This document shows, in pieces, positions 31,713 to 42,375 of a DNA stretch of 64,000 bases. The translations under genes were made by a program, and so were the position numbers. The notes under the pieces were generated by a model. That model was not told the origin of the DNA, searched no databases, and saw only the letters and a program-made list of their open reading frames with translations. The first letter of the stretch is position 1, and every line of letters begins with the position of its first letter. Source of the stretch: Trichosporon coremiiforme (Eukaryota; Basidiomycota; Tremellomycetes; Trichosporonales; Trichosporonaceae); the NCBI GenBank assembly GCA_039545355.1, contig BCJJ01000026.1:372001-436000 (forward strand). The letters are read 5' to 3'.

Positions 31713-34700
31713 CTAGCGCCTTGAGCTCTTGCGCCTCGTGCTGGGCGTCTTGACAGGTGTTCGAGGGCTGTTGTTCTCTTCGTCCCCGTGTCCAGCAGCG
31801 GAGGGCGAGTCAAACATGTTCTTCATGTTGGCGACCTTGGCACGCTCCTGAAGGCGGCCCATGTCGCGCTCGAGAGTGACGCGGCGCGCCTTACGCAATG
31901 CGTTGGATACCTGACCCGTGTGCATGGGCAGCGGGCTCGGTGCGTTTAGGCTCGGCGTCGAGGGAAGCGCAAGGTTGCGGGCAGTGAATGTGCTCGGAAG
32001 CTGGCTCTTGCGGGGAGTGGACAGCTGGCCGTACTTCGATGGCGTTGTTGGTTCCTCAAACCCGTCCTTCGAGGGCGTGCCAGGAATGGGAGGAAGCGAA
32101 GAGTTGGCGTTCGACTCTGAAAGCATACGCACAACGTCCCGCTGCTTCTGGAGCTCGTCGGTCCACAGGCGGATCTTGTCGCGCTGCTCCTCGATGATGG
32201 CCTTCTGCTGATCGACGACCTTGTCCAAGCGCTGCAGCTCCTCGGTGGCGTGGCTGCGTTTCCAGCCCTCCACGTCCGGCGTGGACATGTCGCCAGTGCC
32301 CCGAAGGGCACCCAACGCGGATGCACTGAGGCCGGAAGGAACTGACGACACGCGGCGCAGGCCGCGGCTGGAGTTGGCAGCAACCTTTGCGGGCGACGAG
32401 CGACTCTTCTCAAGGAGCTGCTGGGCGAGCTTGTCCGCACGCGAGCGCTGAGCATCGACGTCGCTCTTGGCTGCGTCGAGCTCACCCTGTAAAGCGCGGA
32501 GCTGAGAAGCACCGTCCTTCTCGATCTTGGCGAGGGCAGCCTTGGCAGCCGTGAGCTGCGTAGCGACTCCGTCAAGTTCCTCAGTCTTGCTGGAAAGCTG
32601 TCCGCGAGCCTCCTCGAGCTCCTTCTTAAGGGCTGTAAGATTGGCAACGAGGTCTCCGGCAGCCGACATGTGCTGGGCCTTGACATCGGCAAGCTCCTTG
32701 TCGGCAGTGTCGCGCGCCTTCTTCTCGACCTCCAGGGCCGCAGTTGCAGCAGCGTGCTCGTCCTTGCTGCTCTTGAGTGCAGCAGTAGCCTCTTCGGCAG
32801 CCTTGGTGCTGGCAGCGAGCTTGGAGGAGACGTCCGCGAGCTTGGTCGACATCTCGTCCGCACTCGAGCTGGCCGCATCCTTCAAGGACTTGATCTGCGC
32901 CTCAGCCTCCTCTGTGCGTTTCTCCTGCGCCTTGAGGGCGGCGGTCTGCTCAGCGACCTTAACCTTCTCGGCTTCGGCCTCAGCCTTGGCGGCAGCAAGC
33001 TCCTTCTCGAGCTCAACGAAGCGCTCCTTTTGCTTCTGGAGTTCGGTCTTCGTTTCGACATGGGCCGCAGTCTCAGCCTCATGAGCCTTCTTCGAAGACT
33101 CGAGATCCGAGCTGAGCGTTTCGGCTCGAGAGGTGATAACCGCGTGTTCCTCAGAGATCTTTGCACGTTCCACTTTCTCCCTTTCGAGCAGGACCTTGTG
33201 CTCCTCCAGCTCAGCCTTGACGGACTCGGCCACATTGGCGCCGTCACGGAGCGCTGCGATCTCCTCGGCAGCCTTGTCGAATTGAACGGTTTTCTCAGCT
33301 AGCTCCTTCGTCGAACTCTCGTGCTGGGCGACCTTGGCGGCGAGCTGCTCCTTAACCTCGGCGAGGGAAGTGGTAACCGCTTCGAGTTCAGCAGTCGCTG
33401 CCTTCTTGGCGTCCTCAAGCTCGGCGGCGAGCTTTTCGTGGGCGGTCTTCATAGATCCCAGCTCAGCCAAGGTTTTCTCGTGAGAGTCCTTGGCCGCACC
33501 GAGCTCCTTCTTCAGTTCGTCGTGCTCGCCCTTGGTGGTAGCTAGCTCCTCGAACGTGCTTCCGAGCATTTCCTTGGCGTTCAAGAGCTCTCCAGAAACC
33601 TTCTCATGCGCCTCAGAAGCCGCGCCGAGTTGGGCGGCGTGGTCGGCGTCCTTCTTCTCGGTCTCAGCCTTGAGCTCGGCGAGTTCGGACGCAGTCTTGT
33701 CAGCGTTCTCCTTTGCAAGAGAGTGCTCCGTCTGAAACGCCTCGTGGTCCTTCTGAGCCTTATCGAGAGACTCCTTCAGCTTCGTCTCTGCCTGCTCCAG
33801 AGCTGTGATGCGCTCAACGTGCTTCTCAACCTGAGCGCGGTGGGAGTCGACATCGGCTTTGGCGTCGGCGAGTTGCTTCTCGTGTCCAGCGACAAGCTTC
33901 TCTAGCTCAACAACCTTTGCATCGCGCTCACCCTTGACGGCCTCGAGCTCAGCCGAGAGCTTGGCGAGCTGGGCGGCGTTCGCGGCGGACAGATCAGAGT
34001 GCGACTTCTTGAGATCAGCAACGCTGGTCTCAAGTACTTCGACCTGCTTCGACCTCTCAGCAACGGCTTCGGTGAGCTCCGCTCGCGCCTTCTGCAGCTC
34101 ATTGAGCTGCTCCATGGCGTCCTTCAGCTGCTTGGCATGCTCCTCCTCCATGCGATTGAGGCTCGTCTTGGTCTCCTCCAACTCGGTCTCAACCTGAGGG
34201 AGCTTTTCAGCAAGCGGCTGCAATTCGGCAAGACTGGTGGCATGCTTAGAGATCGCATCCTCCTTTGAGGCGATAGTGCGTCGCAGCGAGGCAATCGTGA
34301 CGTCGTGGTCGAAGTTTCTCTCAGGGTCGAGCTTCTCAATCATGACCGAGTGCTGGACCTCCTTAGGAGAGGGCTCGTCCTGGAACTCCTGGAAGCGTTC
34401 CTCGGGAACCCTGATCATTGTCGAGACGGCACGACGGTCCATGTGCTTGCTCGGCGTTCCCAGACCAATGCCAAGGTTCGCAGCCTGGGATGTCGACGTG
34501 AAGTCGGAGATACGGGGTCGCTTCTTCTTGGGCGGGGAGGCAGGGAGTCCTGTGCTACTGCGGGGCAGTTCACTGGTGAGAATCTCCCCATTGAGCTTTG
34601 AAATCTGCTCTGCCAGCTTGGCCTTCCGGGCCTCAAGCTCCGCGACCGACTCGGCAAGCTCACTAAGCTCGGTTGAGGTGGTAGCGGAAGAGGAGTCTTT

Positions 34701-36422
34701 CTCAGCTGTACGCTGCTGACCGAGGTTCTCGAGCTGGCGCTTGAGCGACGCGATCTCCATGTCCTTGGCCCTAATGACGGCACCCTCCGAAGATTGCAAC
34801 TAGGCACGTTAGCTCTAATCCGTTCGATGTGAGAACTTACAATGTTCTTCCTGGCCTTTGTCTCAACCTGAGAGCAGCGCCCGGCAAACTTCAACGTCTC
34901 CAAGGTCTCAGCGCAGTGTGCCTCATCGGCAGACATGGTGCAGATGACGCAGATGTTTGAATCTCCGCCCAGGACATTCTCCAGGAGGTGAGTGAGCTTG
35001 GAGTTGCGGTAGGGGACGTGGCCGCGCTTGCCCTTCTCCGTGAGCTTGTGGACAACTTCACGCAGAGCGAAAAGACTCTGGTTGATGTGCTTGCCCTCGC
35101 CGCGGCGCTCGGCATCGGAGACGGCCTTTTCGGAACCGGCCAAGTCGATGAGAGACAGCCGCGAAACGCGAATGTCCTCCTCCCCGTCTCCTATGCGAGG
35201 GCGTGATTCGATCGTGATCATGAACACGGCGTGTGATCGAGAAGAACGTTCGTTCCAGTCGGTAGCACCGGTCTTGCGATTTTGGTTACCGCGCTCCAAC
35301 AAGTCGACGACGTCCTGAGGAGTAGAGACAATACCCTCCTCAAGGGGATCGACATATACCTTGCCCTGCCCCGTCAGCTTTCGAGCTTCATTCGTTACCC
35401 ACCCTGTCCGTACGAATCTGGGGCTGTACAACATCGTCCCCGTGTAACGGCCCCCGTCTGTTATTCAGAAGGTCGCGAAGTGATTCGTTGTAGATCTCAA
35501 TGTAGGAAACACGAAGCAGGAAGGCGCGCTCGGTGTCCTAGGAAGTCAGCAGGGCCTAGAAATGACGGTCGTACTCACAGCCGTGATGGCGTCAAAGATG
35601 CCGTCCACTGCACATGGAATAATACCAAGCTCGGTAGGTGTACCCGACTGGCTGTTAGCAGTATGATCTCGTGCACTCAAGTCGGCGGCGACTCACCATG
35701 GTGTATGACTTTCCACTTCCTGTTTGGCCATAGCTAAGATTAGCTCATGCACATAATCGGCAGACTCACGCAAAGACAGTGCTATTGAATCCGGCCATCG
35801 CCTTCTCGACCATCGGCGCCACCTTGTCTGCATACAGTTCCGGTGTGGTACGAGGGTATTGGTGCACAGTGTCTTCTGTCAGTCTCATCGTCAGTAGCGA
35901 GCTTACCAAAAGTGTAGGTGTATTCAGCGTCGCGGCCTGCTGCTTTCCCCCCTCGTCGCACGATGTTGGGGTGAGCATCAGACAGGATCAAAGCATTGTC
36001 GGTGATCTCGTACGCCCTAGTAGAGAACCGAGAGTTGGTGGGCTTGATGCTGCACTGTCAGAACCTTGGCGCCCGCTGACCACTCACCGCATACAGACAA
36101 CGACCTTGTCTTGGTTAACCATCGAAGCTCTGGGAGCAACGGACTTCCTAGCCGTCGCCGTGGGAGCCGGAATGGCAGGCTTGCGGGGTGGTGTCGAGGA
36201 CGGAGAGCCGGCGGCGTTGGCTAAGCGGGCGTTGAGCGGCTCACGCTTCTTCATAGTTCTCGGGGTCGTCCCCTCGATGGCATTGACGACCTTGCGCTTT
36301 GGTGTCGATGGGCCCTCGACCTTAGCGACGCCCTTCACTCGCGGTTTGACGTCTTCTTCAGCATCTTGGGCCTCTCCGTCTCTCTGACGCTTCAGAGAGA
36401 CTCTTCGCGGAGTGGACGGCAT
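31713..36422 (-). CDS. Kinesin-7 (CENP-E-like) motor protein with long coiled-coil tail
   Basis: Minus-strand gene starting MPSTPRRVSLKRQRDG at 36422, with an N-terminal Ser/Pro/Lys-rich region before the motor. Motor signatures across several exons are KVVVCMR|IKPTN (intron at the R codon), P-loop YGQTGSGKSYTM, YIEIYNESLRDLL, switch I ATDWNERSSRSHAVF, switch II LIDLAGSEKA, and YRNSKLTHLLENVLGG. The neck ends LKFAGRCSQVETKARKN near 34850. The remaining 1,028-residue exon (34799-31713) is almost all heptad coiled coil (LAELQPLAEKLPQVETELEE, KLAAELEDAKKAA), ending in a basic Ser/Arg tail (TPSTRRKSSRR). CENP-E-type kinesins move on spindle microtubules and act at kinetochores; fungal kinesin-7 members may have other cargoes. 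Exon ends inside the motor were checked only partly. Confidence 0.9.
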
Positions 36423-36986
36423 TTGGATTGCCAGACTATGCGGTTCCTCGAATTGACCAACGCCCAGGGTTCGTAGAGCGGCTTGATCGGGCTAACCGAC
36501 GCAGGTTGTAGGGGGTCGGATTCGTGTCGTTCGACTTACTGAGTGTCGACTGGTGAGAGGTGCAGAGACAGGATGGTGTGTTGATGTGGGATAAAGTTCA
36601 GTAATGTTTGGATGTTTGGGATGGTTGTGTGTGAACCGGACTTGTGCAAGGTGTGCTTCCGTTGTTGTTTTGTTGTTGTGGTATCATGACACGGCAAGGA
36701 AAAGCAGCCACGCCCGCCCAGCCTGCCGCCCTGCCCTGGCGGACTGAGAGACCTGAAACGTGGTCCGCAGATCTCTCCAGCAGTGCTGGGGTTTCCACAT
36801 CATTTTCTTCTTCATATCAGTGGGGCTCCAGGCCAAGGCCCATCACGCTCGGCAAGCGAGGGCGATCTCGATCGCGTCCACGCCGCGGGAACCTTACGAC
36901 GAGCCTCAGCAGAGCGGAGAACGCTGTAACTTTTTTTCCACTGTTCGACGCATGCGCAAGGTACTCGACACCGGAAACTGATCAGC
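36423..36986. promoter_or_regulatory. Divergent promoter region, kinesin / AAA+ ATPase
   Basis: 564 bp separate the head-to-head start codons. A TTGTTG-rich tract lies near 36660-36680. I see no named element. Confidence 0.45.
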
Positions 36987-39900
36987 ATGATTCGACCCCC
37001 GACTAGCAGGTGTGTTTCGTCGGTTTTGTGGAAGTCGCTGACATCCATCAGGCTGATCCTTGCAGCTCGCCTCCACCAGCAGCCTGCACAAACCCTCCTC
37101 CTGACCAGGCGCTTCCATCCGTCCTCGACGAGAGCTGATGTTCCTCAATGGCCTCAGCCGATTGTTCCTGAGCCTCCAGTGATGCCATCGGATGACTTGG
37201 ACTCCAAATGCAAGGATGGCAAGGACGGCAAGAACGGCGGCAAGGATGAGAAGAAGCACGACTCTTGGTACCACGAGTGGGCCCACAGCCCTAGCTTCCA
37301 GGCGGCTCTCACTACGGTTGTTGGTCTGGGCGCCGTCTTTGCCGGCGGTATCGGCTATCTCCAGTGGTACAAAGCCCATGTTCTCCGTCGCGTAGGTCCT
37401 GATCAGCGGGCACGCAGCTGACGAGCAGGTCGATGGAGCTTTCGCCGGTGGCTACGTGAGCTTTGGGTATGCCATTCGGTTTAAACTGACGTCCAGGACC
37501 CTGCTCTGGAGCTCACCTCTGCAAAGTCGCCGCAGTCTAGCCACATCGTCCGCCGTGAGCAGAAGCTCATCGACGCCATTTTCAGAGGCGAGAAGGAGGG
37601 AGGTTACTATCTCGTGATCGGTCCAAAGGGCACGGGCAAGGGAACTATGATCCTCGAGTAGGTCGAAGTGCGACTCAATGCTGATGGAAAGTGCGATGCG
37701 TTCGGTTCATGCGGAGGGAGCATCGGTTTGCGAAGGTACGTGCGATTGTGGCGTGTGGTGACTGACATTAAGCCCATCCCGATCTGGAGGTCTTCCGTCT
37801 TCGTCTCGGCAAGGCCCTCGACTTCGACTTCTTCGAGGACTGGCAGGGATCTCTGTTCTCTCGCGCTGACCCGCGGTCGGGTGGCCCTCAGCTCGATGTT
37901 GAACGTGCGATGACCAAGCTTGAGAAGGTGGCGATCAAGTACACCAAGAAGCACGGCCGACCCCTCGTCATGGCGTTCACCAGTGAGCAGCAAGCGGTCA
38001 GCGGCCGGCTGACTCCCAGACATTCACCTTTTCCCGAACAACGAGGAGGGACATGCCATTCTCTACCAGCTTCAGCAGCGCGCTGAGGCGTGGGCTCAGG
38101 CCGTGGGTCATCTCGGCTTGCTCATACTGATCGATAACAGGGTATCATGACGATGGTCTTCACGACGGACGACTTCTGTGAGTGCTAGATGCTAAGCTTA
38201 GCTGATAGACAGGGTGCCTCGACAAGCTGAAGAAGAACGGCTCGCGCATGAGAATTCTGTCGGTTTACGATCTGTCCGCCTCGGAGTCAATCAAGGCGCT
38301 TCGCCAGCTGCGTGCCTTTTACCTCTCTCTGCGGAACAACGTGTCGGTCGACGATGTTCAGGTCGAAGATGACAACGTGCTTCGCCGCGTCTACGAGACC
38401 ATTGGTGGACGTACCAGCTACATCACTCGCGTTGCGCGTGCCGGCATGATGATCAGTGAGTAACCCGGGAAGTCCCGCAGCTAACACCCCAGAGGAAGCG
38501 GATGAGCTGGTCAAGATGGAGAAGGGCTGGCTACTGTCGAAGTGCGTCTGGAGTGACAATGTCGTGAAACGCACACGCTGATGAAACCAGGATTGGTCTG
38601 ATTCCAGAGATGGACGACGATGTCATGTAGGTTGACACTGACGTACGCAGAGCTTCGCTGACATTTCTCAGGGACGAGCAAAAGTAAATAACCCGTCGTT
38701 TCATATGTGGAGGCAGCGTGACAATTAAGCTAATCTTCCCAGGTGGTCGAGTTGCTCCTGGCTTCTTCTGCGGCACATGGCGCAGGAGGCAGCTCCCTTG
38801 AGGCACTTGAATCGCGAGATCGAGAAGCTCGAGGAGGACCCAGAGAAGGACCTCGATCTCGATGAGATCCACCTCACCCCTGCTCCTGCCGACGACAGAG
38901 CAGTGGAAGCTCACGATTCCGACAGGCCTGAGATCTCCGAAGAGGAGCTGAACACGGACGTCGACCTGCCGCGTGTGACCTATGACGATGCGCGACGACT
39001 CATGACGCGCACCGACTTCTTCGAGGGCTTGGACCACGACAATGTAAGTAGGGGCAGTGGGAGTGGGCAACGTGGGCTGTTGCGCTGTGTTCGGTGAGCG
39101 GAGTGCCGTGACGCGTGCCCATCAACGGTCATGTCAACATGGCCATGACAGGCACAGCTGGTGCTTCACGTCGCAGCGCAACACCATCACGCCGCGTTGA
39201 AACACTCGGAACAAACTTTGAGAGAAGCGCGCTGACGCGGAACCTGTGCAGATCATAACAATTGACGTAAGCTTAGGAATAGAGTTCAGTTCTTCGGCTC
39301 CTCATTGGAGCGTCTCTGCTTTTGCAGCGCCTGCGCTTGGTCTGGGGCCAGATGACCCCAACCCAGGGCGGCAAGCGCATTCAGCGCTTCCGTAGCGTTG
39401 TATTCAGGCGCTCGCTTGAAGGTAGCGCAGGCAGTGTGAACTGACCTCGTATCGCGCTAGCGAGGGCGCAGCTGACGCCAGGTTAACCACGATGTGCGCC
39501 CCGACTCGATGATCATCCTGCGTGCGGCGCAGGAGGTCGTGTCGCAGCCAGGCTTTGACGAGATGCTGGATCAAACGCGCGATCGCGTCGACGAGATTGA
39601 AGGTATGTGTCTTGGATCGTGTTCTTTTCAACGCCTCGTGATGGGCGCGATGGTCGCGCGGTGAATTGCGCGCAGTGCGCTGCCCTGTCTTCTTCCCTGT
39701 TCCACTGTGCTCTGTGCCCCTTCACGCCCCTTTGCTGGTCATGTTTGGGCCGGAGAATGCAAAGGGGGCATGCAAGCTGGGAACGCCTGCGTGCGGGTGG
39801 GGGCTTGTCACTGGATCCGCTGGAGCGCGAGCCTGACAGCTCGACCGAGGCGACGATGTTCAGGTGATGGAGACATGAGACCGGGAGCATAACCGTCTTC

Positions 39901-40638
39901 TGTGAATTGGAGGGAGCCGACGCGCGTGGAATCGAGACGCGCCTCAAGCGTGATGGACACGCGTCTGGGCTCCCTATCTCCCTCGCTTCTCTCCGAACGC
40001 TCCTGGACGCTCCTGGGCTCTCCTGGCTCGTGGACCCGGGCTAGGGAGCCGAACACCAGGGTGGCCAGGGTTGGCCGGTTGGGGCAGGGCGCGCGCCCCT
40101 GGGTCCGGTACGCCCGAGGCTTAAGCTGGCTCAGACGTCTCTCGTCTATTGCCTTACTTTTGCCTTCACAAGGCACGGGACACAACATTGCGCTCCGTTC
40201 CAACCAACCAGGCCCTAGCCTTCGGACCCTGGAAACGTGGCGTCTCATTACGAGGGATCCGAGGGCCATGAGCCAAATCGAGCCTAATGAGCCAAGTTCC
40301 TGGCGGATATGAGCCCGACCTGCGCGCGGTCCGCCAGTCCTCCACCACTGCCACACCGCCGCTCCTCCTCCTCACGACATCTCTTCTGCTTCTCTTCAAC
40401 GCTTTACATGCATGCTGACGTCCCTACTGGTCTGCATAGACAATCTGAAGTGCTTCTTAAGTCGAAATTCTCGGCTTTCCTTGGGAAGACGGAAGACGGA
40501 CGTACGAGGGTCGACTTTATCGGGTATGGCGACCACTATGTGCCCGTCGACGACGAGGAGGACGGCGACGACGACAAGGGTAAGGACGACAAGTCCAAGA
40601 AGGACAAGGACGACGGCAAGAGCAAGCGCCTTGTCTGA
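36987..40638 (+). CDS. Mitochondrial AAA+ P-loop ATPase of a conserved fungal family
   Basis: The gene starts MIRPPTSRCVSSVLWKSLTS, an Arg-rich mitochondrial presequence. A membrane helix follows (LTTVVGLGAVFAGGIGYL), then, after introns, VDGAFAGGYDPALELTSAKSPQSSHIVRREQ. Walker A is GPKGTGKGTMI and the downstream blocks are AHPDLEVFRLRLGKAL, LQQRAEAWAQAGIMTMVFTTDDFW and RMRILSVYDLSASES. Splicing is dense: junctions at 38177 (DDFWCL), after MMIK, SKIGLIPEMDDDVM, DEQKWSSCSWLLLRH, and DHDN|IITID|VNHDVRPDSMII through a 15-nt exon (39252-39266). The C-terminus is unresolved. After DRVDEIE near 39602 a long gap precedes the acidic/Lys-rich end LLKSKFSAFLGKTEDGRTRV (about 40440-40638), and the phase of that join is not consensus. 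The specific role is unknown; the call rests on the presequence, Walker motif and general family resemblance. Confidence 0.7.
39252..39266 (+). other. 15-nt micro-exon of the AAA+ ATPase gene
   Basis: The sequence ATCATAACAATTGAC sits between an acceptor ending CAG and a GTAAGC donor, encodes IITID and keeps phase 0 on both sides. It joins DHDN (donor at 39044) to VNHDVRPD (from 39482). The introns are 208 and 215 nt. An alternative exon near 39328-39420 cannot be excluded. Confidence 0.6.
39603..40439 (+). other. Long intron or unassigned DNA inside the AAA+ gene
   Basis: About 840 bp separate the last confident exon from the acidic C-terminal exon. A GTATGT donor stands at 39603. A C/T-rich tract near 40340-40400 and a CTGAC motif at 40415 precede a possible TAG acceptor at 40439, but joining them does not keep frame. 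A missing exon, a second gene or an insertion would explain this. Confidence 0.4.
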
Positions 40639-42375
40639 GCCTATCCTGTGTCTACTCGGCACGCGAGTTGCAGACTCTGCGAGCTCGATACTCGGACTCG
40701 GCGATGTGCGGGAGATAGTCGGGGCGGATGACGGGACCCATCATAGAACAATCCACGGCCGAATATGCATCTGCGGCTTGGGAGCGCCAACGCCATTCGA
40801 CGGGTCATGCTTCCGCTGTGTGCCGCTGCATCACGTACATGACGGCGTGATCGGCAGTGATGCTGTGATCTGTTGCTTCATCAACATTGCAAGAACATGC
40901 ATCAAGCATAAGCACGAGACATCGACGACCACAGCGATGCAATGTCTGTCTGCCAAGCGTGGTTAGAGGAGCGGGTCGTGCGGTGGCGGGCGATTGGTAT
41001 AACAAGTTCAGGGCACATGATGGACCTGTGAACCCTGTTGCCCTGTGTCTCCCTATGACTCTCATCTGCTGTGCATTGTCGTATCGTGACAGGTTCAGGT
41101 TCAGGACTGCACAACGGGCAGGCAGGCAGGATTGGCGAGTGCGCATGCCTGAAGTTAGATTTCTCAGAATGTCTCCGCGGCACTCTCGACTCCAGAGTGT
41201 GAAGCATGGCCCGACTGATTATCGTTAGTGGGCTTGCCGCGTTCTTCTAGCCTGCGGGTTCTGAGCTGCTTGTGCGAGGATTGCGTACTGCGAGGGGGTC
41301 CATTTATTCCAGTAAGAGTAATATGCATGGGCAGAAGGCAGGAGGGCTGGTCAGTCATGTGTGAACGAGGATGGACGAGTCGGGAAGTCGGGAATGACAC
41401 GCAAGAGGGGGATGGACGCGCCAATCGCAGGTCGGATTTCATTCCCAGGGAGGGCAGGTGTCCGCAGGGAGTGACGGTATTGTGTGCTTGTGCACACGGT
41501 GTACAGTGGGTGGTGTCGCCTCGCCTCGCGCCGTTTTACGGGAGAAAGGAACACACACACACACAAGGCTAAGTCTAATCCAGTCAGTGCTGAGCGCGCA
41601 GAGCGAGCTGGGCCAACTGGCGACCGGCGCGCGGGGGCGGAGCGTCCACCAGATAGGCCCACGACATTGCATTCTGAGCGCTGTGACCGCCGTTCCTGGC
41701 CTGCCCCTGGCGACCCTGCGTACCTGGGTCGGACTGTTGGGAGCGCTGGCAGGTCGACTATGCAGCGCCTTGGCCCGCGCGCCCTCGGGGCTGCCGCCTG
41801 TGTCCCTGGGCGACCCCCTTCTGCCCTTGCTCTGCCATTCATTTGCAGTGCGCCTGTCTTTTGCGTTAGCTCACCGTACGCACCTGCTCCTGCCAGTGCA
41901 GACTCTGTCTCGCGCTCCTTAGCCCGTAGTGGTAGTCCAGGAGTCAAGTCATCTTCTTGATTCATCTTCATTATCCTTTCATCTGTCACCCCGTGTCTAT
42001 CCCCCCCCCCCTCACCCTCACCCTCCCTTCCTCGCCTCCATCGAACAGAACGCAACCACCTCGCGCTCCATTCCTTTCCTCTTCTTCTCCCATCCTCATC
42101 CTCGCCTCGCTGCAACATCTCTCATCCACTGCAACTCTTTCCACACATACACTTTTGTAGCACCCGTCTTTCCTCCCGCATCTCTCTCATACCCCACCAC
42201 ACCCATCCACACAGCTCAACTCTTCAGTCATTCTTTTCCCCTTACTCTCCTTTCCTGACCAAGCTCTACCCCCCTTCCACCAGTTCCCCCCTCTTCCCCC
42301 GGCGTGTGCGCATAGGTGTCGATCCAATCATCCGTTTCCCTCGTCTACACACTGTCCACAACCTCGTTCACCTCA
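40639..42375. promoter_or_regulatory. Homeodomain gene upstream region with pyrimidine-rich leader
   Basis: No gene is seen in the 1.7 kb. It contains a short AC microsatellite near 41551-41566, a run of 11 C at 42001-42011, and a strikingly C/T-rich strand from about 41950 to 42330 that probably forms the long 5' leader of the homeodomain gene. Confidence 0.5.

Noticed and set aside
31946..32878. A 310-codon frame overlapping the kinesin tail, and plus-strand Ser/Leu-rich frames there
   Set aside because: The composition is an out-of-frame shadow of the Glu/Lys/Ala coiled coil.
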